Shown in pieces: positions 27,403 to 36,829 of a stretch of 64,000 nt of DNA (position 1 is its first letter; the number at the start of each line of letters is the position of its first letter). Under the pieces are notes generated by a model. That model was not told where the DNA came from. It made no database searches and saw nothing but the letters and a program-made list of their open reading frames with translations. This DNA is from Paludibacteraceae bacterium. GTDB taxonomy: Bacteria > Bacteroidota > Bacteroidia > Bacteroidales > Paludibacteraceae. The translations under genes and the position numbers were made by a program. Location: NCBI GenBank assembly GCA_016285885.1, contig JAEERP010000005.1, forward strand, positions 62,001 through 126,000, given 5' to 3'.

Positions 27403-30400
27403 ATGACAATGAAAATGAGAACGTTCTTGACATTCATTTTGATGTTTTTCGCCACCTGCATAGCAGATGCGGCCAACTACCTAACCTTCTCTGCGGAAGA
27501 AGAATCATCCACATTCAGTATTATGAAGTTTGGAGACAACGAACCGAACATACAATACTCCGTAGATGAAGGCAAGACATGGATAGACCTCACAGAATCC
27601 AAGACCGTCGTCTTAAAGAGCAAAGGGGACAAGGCCATACTTAGAGGAGTCAATTTCGATGGATTCTCCACAAAGGATTCATATACATATTTCACAATGA
27701 GCGGTAAAATAGCGGCGAGTGGAAATGTGATGAGCCTAATAGACAGTATAGGCGAAACAACCACTATCCCCAACAAATATTGTTTCAGCTATTTATTCAA
27801 GAATTGCGAGAGCCTCACGAAAGCCCCGGAATTACCTGCAACAACTCTGAAGGGATACTGCTATTTAAGTATGTTCAGCGGATGCACAAGTCTCACTAAA
27901 GCACCAGAATTACCGGCCACATCAATGGAAGATGTTTGCTACGGGAGGATGTTCAGTGGATGTTCGAGCCTCACACAAGCGCCCAAACTACCGGCAACAG
28001 TAATGGTGACCTCCTGCTACTCAAACATGTTCCTGGATTGTTCGAGCCTCACACAAGCGCCGGAACTGCCTGCCACCATCTTGGCGGAAAAATGCTACGC
28101 ATACATGTTCTATGGATGCACGAGCCTCACGAAAGCACCGGAATTACCAAACACCGACTTAGCAGAATATTGCTATAGCTGCATGTTCGGGAATTGTACA
28201 AGCCTCACGCAAGCGCCAAAACTGCCTGCCACAAAAATGGAGAGCGCATGTTACAGCCACATGTTCTCCAACTGTACAAGTCTCACACAGGCCCCGGAAT
28301 TGCCAGCCATGACATTGGCTAACAATTGTTATTTCGACATGTTCGCTGACTGTAAAAGTCTCACAAAAGCACCTAAATTACCGGCAGTGATTATGAAATA
28401 CCATTGCTATGAATTCATGTTCTTGCGATGTACAGGGTTAACGGAAGCCCCGGAATTGCCGGCAAGAGCCTTAGCCGATGGATGTTACCAAAACATGTTC
28501 TATGATTGTACAAACCTCACACAAGCGCCAGAATTACCCGCTATAAACCTCAAGACCGACTGTTATAAATCCATGTTCTATGGGTGCTCTTCTCTGTCCA
28601 AGATTAAAGTCTACTTTTGGGATTGGAACAAGAAGGGTGAAGCGCCCTTGAGCACAACAGATTGGCTCAATGGTGTTGCCCCTACCGGCACCTTCGTCTG
28701 CGGCCAGTCATTAGCGAATGAATACGGGGTCAGCCAAATTCCTGAAGGTTGGACAGTTGTCATAGAAGAGCCTGAAACCAATTACCTGACTTTCACTGCG
28801 GAGGAGGACAGTTCTTCTTTCAGCATAAGTAGCGGCAACACCGAAACGCCGCAATACATAGAATACTCTACAGACGGAGGAGAGACATGGGTTCCCCTCT
28901 CAAATGGCGAACAAGTCTCATTAGCGCACAAAGGAGACAAAGTATTGCTCAGAGGAGATAATCCAACAGGCCTATCCATAAGCGTAATAACATTTACACG
29001 ATTTATAATGTCCGGCAAAATAGCGGCAAGCGGAAGCGTCATGAGCCTATTGGATTATTATGGGACCTCAACCACCATACCAAATGAATGTTGCTTCCAT
29101 AAATTATTCTTCGAATGTGAAAGCCTTACGCAAGCACCGGAATTGCCAGCCACCACTTTGGCTGATAAATGTTACTATTTCATGTTCCAGGGATGCTCAA
29201 ATCTCACGAAAGCCCCGGAACTGCCGGCCACGACCTTGGCGATCGACTGCTATCACGACATGTTCGGAGATTGCACAAGTCTTACGCAAGCACCAGATTT
29301 GCCGGCCACCACTTTGGCCGAAAATTGTTACTATTACATGTTCCAGGGATGCACAAATCTCACGAAAGCCCCGGATTTGCCGGCTACCACTTTGGCGGAG
29401 AGTTGCTATTATTGCATGTTCGGAACTTGCAAAAGCCTTACGAAAGCCCCAGAATTGCCGGCTACAACCTTGGCGAAGAGTTGCTACAAATACATGTTCT
29501 CTGACTGTTCAGGCCTCACGCAAGCGCCGGAATTGCCGGCCACAAATATAGAATGGGAGAGCTATCATTCAATGTTCGATGGATGTGAATCCCTTTCAAG
29601 CATAAAAGTACACTTCACGGATTGGAACATTTCCTCCCGAAGCACCTCAAATTGGCTCAAGGACGTTGCCCCGACCGGCACATTCATCTGCCCTGAATCA
29701 TTGCCTCTTGGATATGGGGTGAGTCTAATCCCCGAAGGTTGGAGAATCATTTATGCAGGGGAGGAAGAAGAGGAAGAGTTTGAAATCAACTACTTGACTT
29801 TCACCGCAGAAGAAGATGGCTCTTCTTTCGAAATAGAAATCATCGGCAACAACTATCCTGATATAGAATACTCAGTCGATGGAGGCGAGACATGGATGGA
29901 TCTCACCTATGAGACCGTCACCTTAGAACACAAAGGGGACAAGGCCATGCTTAGGGGAAACAATCCTCAAGGATTCTCTAAATCTTCCAGTAAATATGCA
30001 AAATTCATAATGACAGGTAAAATAGCGGCAAGCGGAAATGTCATGAGCCTCTTATATTACACCAAAGAGATCAGTCTGATACCAAACAACCATTGCTTTA
30101 ATTATCTATTTAAAGGGTGTGAAAGTTTAACCCAAGCGCCTGAACTGTCCGCCAAAGCATTATCCGATTATTGTTACCAAGGAATGTTTTATGGATGTTC
30201 TAGTCTCACACAAGCACCGGAACTGCCTGTCACCACCTTGGTTAGTGGATGTTACGCTGAAATGTTCGCCAAATGCACAAGCCTTACGCAAGCGCCTGAG
30301 CTGCCGGCCATGACCGCAGTGGAAAGTTGCTATAAACAAATGTTCTCCGGCTGCACAAACCTTACGCAGGCACCAGAATTGCCAGCCACCACTATGGGTA

Positions 30401-30993
30401 CATATAGTTACCAATCCATGTTCGAGGGTTGCACAAGCCTTACGCAAGCGCCTGAACTGCAGGCCATGGCATTATCAAGTTATTGTTACGAGCGCATGTT
30501 TGCCGGTTGCACAAGTCTTACGCAAGCGCCAGAATTACCCGCCACGGACTTATTGGTACAGTGTTACAGGTCCATATTCGAGGGATGTACAAATCTTTCC
30601 GAAATCAACGTCGCCTTTGATTCTTGGTATTACTATAATACCGCAGTAACAGAATCTTGGGTCAAGGACGTTGCCCCTACCGGCACATTCATCTGCCCTG
30701 AATCAATGCCAGTCCAAACAGGGAAAGACAGAATTCCTGAAGGTTGGATCATCAAACACAAAGAGGAAGTTGGTGTAGGCACTACCACAAGCGACGGCAT
30801 AGCCGTGTGGTCGGAAGGCCATACCATCTACATCCGCAATGCGGAGGGCGAGGTATCCCTCTATGACCCTTCCGGAAGGCTAATATCAGTCTCCACCGGC
30901 ACAGCCGACGAGACCCATTCCCTGTACGTTCCTAGCCAAGGCATCTATTTCGTCAGGGCGAACGGAAAGACATTGACCACGGCTGTGCGATAG
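27403..30993 (+). CDS. Secreted leucine-rich-repeat surface protein (22 repeats of 26 residues)
   Basis: The 1,196-residue protein starts with a signal peptide (…LTFILMFFATCIADA). It has three homologous modules (about residues 24-456, 459-790, 793-1120). Each opens with NYLTFxAEE and a domain containing IEYSxDGGxTW and HKGDKxxLRG. Each continues with 26-residue repeats of form SLTQAPELPATTLAxxCYxxMFxGCT, and closes with VAPTGTF.C..S...IPEGW. I count 10, 6 and 6 repeats. The pattern is that of BspA-like LRR proteins, which in characterised cases bind host matrix proteins. The C-terminal ~70 residues (VSLYDPSGRLIS…GIYFVRANGKT) look like a T9SS type A sorting domain. The protein is likely displayed on the surface; its ligand is unknown. 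Confidence 0.92.
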   Translation: MTMKMRTFLTFILMFFATCIADAANYLTFSAEEESSTFSIMKFGDNEPNIQYSVDEGKTWIDLTESKTVVLKSKGDKAILRGVNFDGFSTKDSYTYFTMSGKIAASGNVMSLIDSIGETTTIPNKYCFSYLFKNCESLTKAPELPATTLKGYCYLSMFSGCTSLTKAPELPATSMEDVCYGRMFSGCSSLTQAPKLPATVMVTSCYSNMFLDCSSLTQAPELPATILAEKCYAYMFYGCTSLTKAPELPNTDLAEYCYSCMFGNCTSLTQAPKLPATKMESACYSHMFSNCTSLTQAPELPAMTLANNCYFDMFADCKSLTKAPKLPAVIMKYHCYEFMFLRCTGLTEAPELPARALADGCYQNMFYDCTNLTQAPELPAINLKTDCYKSMFYGCSSLSKIKVYFWDWNKKGEAPLSTTDWLNGVAPTGTFVCGQSLANEYGVSQIPEGWTVVIEEPETNYLTFTAEEDSSSFSISSGNTETPQYIEYSTDGGETWVPLSNGEQVSLAHKGDKVLLRGDNPTGLSISVITFTRFIMSGKIAASGSVMSLLDYYGTSTTIPNECCFHKLFFECESLTQAPELPATTLADKCYYFMFQGCSNLTKAPELPATTLAIDCYHDMFGDCTSLTQAPDLPATTLAENCYYYMFQGCTNLTKAPDLPATTLAESCYYCMFGTCKSLTKAPELPATTLAKSCYKYMFSDCSGLTQAPELPATNIEWESYHSMFDGCESLSSIKVHFTDWNISSRSTSNWLKDVAPTGTFICPESLPLGYGVSLIPEGWRIIYAGEEEEEEFEINYLTFTAEEDGSSFEIEIIGNNYPDIEYSVDGGETWMDLTYETVTLEHKGDKAMLRGNNPQGFSKSSSKYAKFIMTGKIAASGNVMSLLYYTKEISLIPNNHCFNYLFKGCESLTQAPELSAKALSDYCYQGMFYGCSSLTQAPELPVTTLVSGCYAEMFAKCTSLTQAPELPAMTAVESCYKQMFSGCTNLTQAPELPATTMGTYSYQSMFEGCTSLTQAPELQAMALSSYCYERMFAGCTSLTQAPELPATDLLVQCYRSIFEGCTNLSEINVAFDSWYYYNTAVTESWVKDVAPTGTFICPESMPVQTGKDRIPEGWIIKHKEEVGVGTTTSDGIAVWSEGHTIYIRNAEGEVSLYDPSGRLISVSTGTADETHSLYVPSQGIYFVRANGKTLTTAVR

Positions 30994-31013
30994 GCAGCCG
31001 GGCCATCACAAAA

Positions 31014-31058
31014 AGCAGGAGGAGCGAAACGATGCAGTTTCACTCCTCCGGCTTTTCT
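31014..31058. terminator. Bidirectional terminator between convergent LRR and sirtuin genes
   Basis: A long hairpin (AGCAGGAGGAGCGAAAC with GTTTCACTCCTCCGGCT, two mismatches) is flanked by T-tracts on both strands. It lies between the LRR stop and the 3' end of the sirtuin gene. Confidence 0.85.
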
Positions 31059-31107
31059 TTATGAGCTTGCGCTTAACAAGGAACCACAAGTCCCTTTAAG
31101 TCTATCA

Positions 31108-31809
31108 TCATTCTTTTGTCAACACCATCGATTTAAACTCTTTCATTCCTTCGGAGGCTCCCTTCTGGATCATATAGATGGGCCTGGACGATGGGACAGT
31201 GACCGGCTTAGGGTCTATCACATAGATAGGCACCTCCCTACGCAGGTAATGGACCAATCCCGCCGCAGGATAAACAACCAACGAGCTGCCCACGATTAAA
31301 AAGATATCCGCCTGCTCCACCCACTCGATGGCAGGCTCGATCATCGGCACAGGTTCGCTGAACCAGACAATGAAAGGACGCAATTGGCTACCGTCGGAAG
31401 CCTTATCCCCCACGTGGATCTCACTCTCCATGGAAGGCAAGGTCGTCACAAGGCTCGTATCCTTAGATGAGCAGACCTTCATCAGTTCCCCATGGAGATG
31501 GATGATGGAGGAACTACCCGCCCGCTCATGCAGGTCGTCCACGTTTTGGGTGATGATCTTCACGTCGAAATCCTCCTCCAACTCCTTCAGGGCTATATGT
31601 CCGTAGTTAGGCTGATGGTTCTTCAGGTCCTTGCGCATGTCGTTGTAGAAGTCCAAGACCAGCTTGGGGTTTCGGTAAAAACCCTCCGGCGTGGCGACAT
31701 CCTCGACACGATACTCGTTCCACAGGCCGTCCGAATCACGGAACGTACTGATGCCGCTCTCCGCGCTGATGCCAGCCCCCGTCAAAACAACCAAACGTTT
31801 CTTTCCCAT
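31108..31809 (-). CDS. Sir2 family NAD-dependent protein deacylase (sirtuin)
   Basis: The product has 233 residues from the ATG at 31809 (MGKKRLVVLTGAGISAESGI). The open frame extends to a TTG at 31842 but this is less likely. The NAD-binding GAGISAESGISTFR, TQNVDDLHERAG and catalytic HLHGE (His) motifs are intact. The zinc-binding module is degenerate: after HGELMKVCSS the usual CxxC pairs are absent (only one Cys). RPFIVWFSE and VGSSLVVYPA complete the fold. This zinc-poor form is, to my recollection, common among Bacteroidetes homologues. It removes acyl groups from protein lysines using NAD. It lies 11 bases after a small membrane protein gene. Confidence 0.9.
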   Translation of the reverse strand: MGKKRLVVLTGAGISAESGISTFRDSDGLWNEYRVEDVATPEGFYRNPKLVLDFYNDMRKDLKNHQPNYGHIALKELEEDFDVKIITQNVDDLHERAGSSSIIHLHGELMKVCSSKDTSLVTTLPSMESEIHVGDKASDGSQLRPFIVWFSEPVPMIEPAIEWVEQADIFLIVGSSLVVYPAAGLVHYLRREVPIYVIDPKPVTVPSSRPIYMIQKGASEGMKEFKSMVLTKE

Positions 31810-31820
31810 GGTTACAACGA

Positions 31821-32273
31821 TTAACAATATTTTCGATTCCAAATCTCGGAAGCGATAAATGCGCGTCTAGCATCTTCCACGGAGCGGAAGGAGAACTCGT
31901 TTTCAGGCTTCTCCGCAGGCTTCCGCACGGATGCTCTCACATTCTCTTGCTTCGGAGTTTTGACACGCTGCGACTGAGCTTTTTTAGCGTTATTGGAGCC
32001 ATACGTGTTCATCTCGGTGGTCAAGAACGGATCCGAGCTCTTCTTCTGGACACTCTTCTTTTCCTCGACCTTAAGTTTCTCTTTCAAGACCTGGTCCCAT
32101 TGCTTCTGCCACTCCTCACGCATCTGCTGATTTTTCTCCTCAGCCGTTGTCTGCGCCTGAGCCTGGGCCGCACGTTTCTCCTTGTTCTCCTTATTCTTCA
32201 GGCGATCCTTCAGCAAGGAGAATACGAAGATGCCGACGAAAAGCACCACATATATGATTTCTCCGAAGTCCAT
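31821..32273 (-). CDS. Hypothetical single-helix membrane protein with charged coiled-coil
   Basis: The 150-residue protein has one N-terminal hydrophobic helix (IIYVVLFVGIFVFSLL) followed by a highly charged Lys/Glu/Gln-rich coiled-coil-like region (about 24-80). A short conserved-looking C-terminal motif, FSFRSVEDARRAFIASEI, ends it. I do not recognise a family with known function. It sits between trxA (8-base gap) and the sirtuin (11-base gap), so it is probably co-transcribed with them and dnaE. Confidence 0.78.
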   Translation of the reverse strand: MDFGEIIYVVLFVGIFVFSLLKDRLKNKENKEKRAAQAQAQTTAEEKNQQMREEWQKQWDQVLKEKLKVEEKKSVQKKSSDPFLTTEMNTYGSNNAKKAQSQRVKTPKQENVRASVRKPAEKPENEFSFRSVEDARRAFIASEIWNRKYC

Positions 32274-32281
32274 AGGCGATA

Positions 32282-32593
32282 TTATAAGTTTTCATCGATC
32301 TTCGCAATGATATCAGGCTTCGGATAGCCACCGACCATCTTGTCTACCACCTGACCATTACGAACCAAAAAGATTGTCGGAACGTTGCGCACCTTGTACA
32401 TGCCGACCAAGTCAGGGTTGTCATCCACATCTACCTTACCGAAGACTACACGGTCGGCGTATGTCTCAGACAACTCATCCAAGATGACGGCGACATTCTT
32501 GCAAGGGACGCACCAGCTTGCGCCGAAATCCAACACTAAGAGCTTATCGCTCTTTACCATCTCTTCGTAATTAGCATCTGTTACAGTTACCAT
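32282..32593 (-). CDS. trxA: Thioredoxin with CVPC active site
   Basis: The 103-residue protein is a full-length thioredoxin. The active site WCVPCK (Cys28, Cys31) differs from the canonical WCGPC by Val for Gly. The buried Asp22 (LDFGASW) and the cis-Pro motif VPTIF are present. No signal peptide is seen, so it is cytoplasmic. It reduces protein disulfides using thioredoxin reductase in known systems. It follows dnaE by 50 bases on the same strand. Confidence 0.94.
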   Translation of the reverse strand: MVTVTDANYEEMVKSDKLLVLDFGASWCVPCKNVAVILDELSETYADRVVFGKVDVDDNPDLVGMYKVRNVPTIFLVRNGQVVDKMVGGYPKPDIIAKIDENL

Positions 32594-32643
32594 ATTCGTA
32601 ATTTTTTTTATTGTTATTCATACAAAAAACGTGCCATGAGGAG

Positions 32644-35600
32644 TCAGGCGACTGACAAGTCCACCGTGCCATCCTTCTGCATCTGCTCGAGGTACTCCAT
32701 CAAAGGGCGTGTAAGCTTAATCTTCCTCGTGCGCGACGTCACATTCACGGCTGTCCCCGTGGTAGGTTCCACGACAGAGAACGAAAGGTTCACATTGCCA
32801 CTTTGTCCGTCTATCAATGACAAAAAGTTAGTGACGAAGTCTGGCGAGACATTCTCCTCTTTGATCTTGATTGACAGATTGCCCGAGAAATCACGGCTCT
32901 CATCCGCCAATGGTTTCACCTCGGAGATGTTGAAGTCGATGAAGTCTCCGTACCTTCTCTTGGCGAACCGTCCACTGATGTAGACCATCATACCCTTCTC
33001 GTAGGGTGAGAACCGCACAATATCTTCTGACCTGAACAATGCGAAACGATAGGAGCCTGAATAATCCTCGACCGTGATGAACCGGCATGGCGTGCCTCTT
33101 TTCGAGACGGTTGAAACCGCTTCCGTGATCACCCCACCCATCATCAAATCCTGGTCCAAATGATTGGCTCCGAAGCCCGTATCATCATTCAAATCACTCA
33201 TCCTCACATTGCAAATATAATTTAAAAATACGTAATATGCATCAAGGGGATGGGCAGAAAGATAAATTCCCACCAATTCTTTTTCTTTTTCCAACTTATA
33301 CAAGTCCGACCACATCTCCACTTTCGGCAGAACGGGTTGTTGCGGTTTCATGCCCACATCTCCACCGAACAATGATTGTGCGGCGCTCTGTGCGGAGAGT
33401 TTGCATTGCGTACCATACTGGCAAAGCACTTCCGAGAAGTTTCGGCCCTTGTCGTTCGTCGCCATGATCTGCTCACGCGAACAGTCTGGAAGGGAGTCGA
33501 ATGCGCCCGAAAGCGCCAAACTCTCAATCGTCTTACGGTTACATGCCTTCAGGTCGACACGCTCCACGAAATCGAAGATGGAGGTATACGGACCGTTCTT
33601 CTCCCGCTCGGACACAATCGCCATCACCGCACCCTCACCAATACCCTTGACGCCTCCCAATCCGAAGCGGATTTCACCCGTCTGGTTCACGGTGAAGTTC
33701 AGCTCTGACTCGTTCACGTCTGGACCCTTCACCTTGATTTTCATCGCCTTGCACTCCTCCATGAACTTCTGTACGTCAGCGATATTATCTTTACTTAACG
33801 TCAAGTTGGCAGCCATGTACTCAGCAGGGTAATGCGCCTTCAGGTAACCAGTTTGGTAGGCCACCCAGGCATAACATGCGGCGTGCGATTTGTTGAAGGC
33901 ATAGGAGGCGAACTTCTCCCAGTCCTTCCATATCTTTTCCAGAATCTCAGGATCATGTCCGTTCTTCTTGCCGCCCTCGATGAACTTAGGCTTCAGGATG
34001 GCCAGCATGGCGAATATCTTCTTACCCATCGCCTTACGCAAGGTATCCGCCTCACCACGGGTGAAGTTGGCCAGCAAACGGCTCAACAGCATCACCTGCT
34101 CCTGGTAGACAGTGACACCATAGGTATCCTTGAGGTACTTCTCCATCACAGGGATATCGTACTCGATAGGCTCCAAACCATTCTTACGACGAATGAACGT
34201 AGGGATGTACTCGATAGGTCCCGGACGATACAACGCATTCATGGCGATCAAGTCCGTGATCTGCGTAGGCTTCAGCTCGCGAAGGTATTTCTGCATACCG
34301 GGCGACTCGAACTGGAACGTACCGATCGTACGGCCCTCACTATAGAGTTGGTAAGTCAATTCGTCATCAATAGGGATGTTGGAGATGTCCACCTCGATGC
34401 CGCGCGCCTTCTTCACGTTGGCGAGCGCCTCCTTGATCAACGTCAGGGTACTGAGTCCGAGGAAGTCCATCTTGATCAAACCAACCGACTCGACCACATG
34501 TCCGTCGTATTGTGTCACCACCACATCCTTGTCCAATTTCTTATCATGGATGGTGCAGACAGGAGCGAAATTCGTCAGGTCGTCCGCACCGATGATCACA
34601 CCACAAGCATGGATACCCACTTGGCGGTTGGTATCCTCCAGCTCCTGCGCATAGGTCAGCATCGTGGAGATATTCTCGTCCGGACCGTTCTTCATGTCAC
34701 GCAGCTGCGGGATATACTTGAAGCAGTTCTTGAGATTCACCTTCGGCATCTTCTTAGGCAGGGTACCCTCCACCGCCTTCACCGCCTCCTCGTCGAATCC
34801 ACGGTCAGGGATCAACGCCTTGATAGCGTTCACCGTAGGGAGGGGCACCTTCTGCACACGGCCCACATCCGCCACGGAGGACTTCGTCGCCATGGTTCCG
34901 TAGGTGATGATATGCGCCACCTTCTCCTCGCCATAACGCTTGCGCACCCAGGTGAGCACCTTGCTACGACCGTCATCATCGAAGTCGACGTCGATATCGG
35001 GCAAGGAGATACGGTCAGGGTTCAGGAAACGCTCGAACAGCAAATCATACTTCAGCGGATCGAGGTCCGTGATCCATAGGCAGTACGCCACCACCGAGCC
35101 TGCGGCAGATCCACGGCCCGGTCCCACGCTCACACCCAACTCCTCGCGGGCGGCGCGGATATAGTCCTGCACGATCAGGAAGTATCCCGGGAATCCCATG
35201 GTCTTCATGATATGCAGCTCGAAGGTGATACGTTCTATCTGCTCCTCCGTCAGGTGGTCGCCGTAGCGTTTCTTCGCTCCGTCCCAGGCCAACTTGTTGA
35301 GGTAATCCGCCTCCAACTTGATACGGTACAGTTTCTCATATCCACCCAGTTTCTTAATCTTCTTCTCAGCATCCTCCTGGCTCAGCACCACCTCATGCCT
35401 CTCGTTCTGCGTGAACTCATCGAAGAGGTCCTTTTCCGTGAACTTCTTGCGGTACTCCTCCTCCGTGCCGAAGTCAGCAGGGATATCGAACTTAGGCATA
35501 ATAGGGTCCGAATCGATGTCGTACACCTCCACCTTATCCGCGATCTCCAACGTGTTCGTCAACGCCTCGGGGATGTCTTCGAATATGCTGTACATCTCGT

Positions 35601-36534
35601 CTGGCGTCTTCAGCCACTCCTGTTTCGTGTAGTGCAGGCGGTTCGGGTCATCGTAATCCTTGCCCGTACTCAAGCAGATGAGGCGGTCATGCGCCTCGCC
35701 GTGCTCCTCCTCGACGAAGTGCACATCGTTCGTGGCGATGATCTTCGTGTTGGTCTTGCGGGCCAATTCGATCAGCACTTTGTTCACCTCCTGCTGACGC
35801 TCGTAAGTATCTGTGGCGGCGTTCGGCTTGTCCGTTTTATGCCGCTGCAACTCCAAGTAATAATCGTCTCCGAAGATCTCCTTGAACCACATGATGGACT
35901 TCTCCGCCTCGTCGATCTTGCCAGCGATGATCAGTTGAGGAATCTCGCCTCCCAAACAAGCGGAGCAGACGATGAGCCCCTCGTGGTACTGTTTCAGCAC
36001 GTTCTTATCGATACGAGGGTTGTCATAATAACCCTCCGTGTAGGCGATGGAAGCCAGTTTACAGAGGCTCTTGTACCCCGCCTTGTTCTTCGCCAAGAGG
36101 ATAAGGTGGTGACCGCTACGGTCGACGATACGTTCCTTGCCCGTCTCCGCGGATATCTCCTTCACCGTCTTATCCTTGTCATGCAACGTACGGCGAGCGC
36201 AGTAAGCCTCCGTACCGATGATAGGCTTGAACGGCACGAAAGCCTCCGCCTTCTCCTTCAGCTTCACCAATTCAGCCTCCAGTTCAGCCTTCTTGGCGGG
36301 ATCAGTCTCCTTCTCAATGTTCTCCTCGCACTCCTTCACCTTCTTTTTCGGAGCGCCATTCACCTTCTTGACGTAATCTTTCAGGTCTTTGATGCCGAAC
36401 ATATTGCCGTGGTCCGTCAGCGCCATCGCGCGCATGCCGGTCCGCATACACTTGTCCACCAAATCCGGCACCTTCGACATTCCGTCGAGGATGGAGTAGT
36501 GAGAGTGGACATGCAAATGAACAAATTCCGCCAT
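32644..36534 (-). CDS. dnaE: DNA polymerase III subunit alpha
   Basis: The 1,296-residue replicative polymerase begins with the PHP domain (HVHSHYSILDG, ALTDHGNM). Polymerase motifs follow: GPGRGSAAGS, the catalytic PDIDVDFDDDGR, and YQEQVMLLSR. A helix-hairpin-helix segment (FGLGGVKGIGEGAV) and an OB-fold near 1,090-1,180 (VRMSDLNDD…AVSTVSKRGTPCRFITVED in part) come next. It elongates DNA within the replisome. The start at 36534 (MAEFVHLHVHSHYS) is standard. No intein or frameshift is seen. trxA and two further genes follow on the same strand. Confidence 0.98.
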   Translation of the reverse strand: MAEFVHLHVHSHYSILDGMSKVPDLVDKCMRTGMRAMALTDHGNMFGIKDLKDYVKKVNGAPKKKVKECEENIEKETDPAKKAELEAELVKLKEKAEAFVPFKPIIGTEAYCARRTLHDKDKTVKEISAETGKERIVDRSGHHLILLAKNKAGYKSLCKLASIAYTEGYYDNPRIDKNVLKQYHEGLIVCSACLGGEIPQLIIAGKIDEAEKSIMWFKEIFGDDYYLELQRHKTDKPNAATDTYERQQEVNKVLIELARKTNTKIIATNDVHFVEEEHGEAHDRLICLSTGKDYDDPNRLHYTKQEWLKTPDEMYSIFEDIPEALTNTLEIADKVEVYDIDSDPIMPKFDIPADFGTEEEYRKKFTEKDLFDEFTQNERHEVVLSQEDAEKKIKKLGGYEKLYRIKLEADYLNKLAWDGAKKRYGDHLTEEQIERITFELHIMKTMGFPGYFLIVQDYIRAAREELGVSVGPGRGSAAGSVVAYCLWITDLDPLKYDLLFERFLNPDRISLPDIDVDFDDDGRSKVLTWVRKRYGEEKVAHIITYGTMATKSSVADVGRVQKVPLPTVNAIKALIPDRGFDEEAVKAVEGTLPKKMPKVNLKNCFKYIPQLRDMKNGPDENISTMLTYAQELEDTNRQVGIHACGVIIGADDLTNFAPVCTIHDKKLDKDVVVTQYDGHVVESVGLIKMDFLGLSTLTLIKEALANVKKARGIEVDISNIPIDDELTYQLYSEGRTIGTFQFESPGMQKYLRELKPTQITDLIAMNALYRPGPIEYIPTFIRRKNGLEPIEYDIPVMEKYLKDTYGVTVYQEQVMLLSRLLANFTRGEADTLRKAMGKKIFAMLAILKPKFIEGGKKNGHDPEILEKIWKDWEKFASYAFNKSHAACYAWVAYQTGYLKAHYPAEYMAANLTLSKDNIADVQKFMEECKAMKIKVKGPDVNESELNFTVNQTGEIRFGLGGVKGIGEGAVMAIVSEREKNGPYTSIFDFVERVDLKACNRKTIESLALSGAFDSLPDCSREQIMATNDKGRNFSEVLCQYGTQCKLSAQSAAQSLFGGDVGMKPQQPVLPKVEMWSDLYKLEKEKELVGIYLSAHPLDAYYVFLNYICNVRMSDLNDDTGFGANHLDQDLMMGGVITEAVSTVSKRGTPCRFITVEDYSGSYRFALFRSEDIVRFSPYEKGMMVYISGRFAKRRYGDFIDFNISEVKPLADESRDFSGNLSIKIKEENVSPDFVTNFLSLIDGQSGNVNLSFSVVEPTTGTAVNVTSRTRKIKLTRPLMEYLEQMQKDGTVDLSVA

Positions 36535-36568
36535 TTTACTAGGATTTATGATTGAATGCTAACAAGGA

Positions 36569-36576
36569 CAAAAATA
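36569..36576 (-). promoter_or_regulatory. Candidate -7 element (TATTTTTG) for dnaE
   Basis: TATTTTTG on the minus strand fits TAnnTTTG and lies 34 bases before the dnaE start. No -33 TTTG at the usual spacing was found. Confidence 0.42.
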
Positions 36577-36676
36577 TAATGAAAAAGATAAGGAAAAGAA
36601 ATTTTGGAACAAAAGTTATTAACTAAAAGCAACTAGATGAAAATTAAGGCTTTAGCCTTTACAATTTAGTCCTCCG

Positions 36677-36790
36677 ACCTTAAAGACCTTAGGCTCCCCC
36701 CCCCAGCCGTTAGGCCACTGACCTTAAAGACCTTATGCTCCCCCAGCCGTTAGGCCACTGACCTTAAAGATCTTAGGCTTCCCCCCCCAG
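36677..36790. repeat. Tandem repeat with variable C-runs (2.7 units)
   Basis: Units of 44 and 40 bases plus a third partial unit share ACCTTAAAGACCTTAGGCTC, a C-run, then AGCCGTTAGGCCACTG. The C-runs are 9 (36696-36704), 5 and 8 bases long. The array lies in the 295-base gap between dnaE (5' side) and tRNA-Asn (3' side). Confidence 0.9.
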
Positions 36791-36797
36791 AAGGCAC

Positions 36798-36826
36798 AAA
36801 AAAAAGAGAGCCGTCACCGACTCTCT
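36798..36826 (-). terminator. Rho-independent terminator after the second tRNA-Asn
   Basis: On the minus strand, AGAGAG/CTCTCT with a 10-base loop (extra inner CG pairs possible) is followed by a long T-tract. It is four bases from the tRNA 3' end. Confidence 0.85.
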
Positions 36827-36829
36827 CTG

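Noticed and set aside
27800-30600. Direct DNA repeats as a mobile or CRISPR-like element
   Set aside because: They are the coding repeats of the LRR protein and stay in frame throughout.
36677-36790. Possible CRISPR array
   Set aside because: The repeats are contiguous without unique spacers and there are no cas genes in the window.
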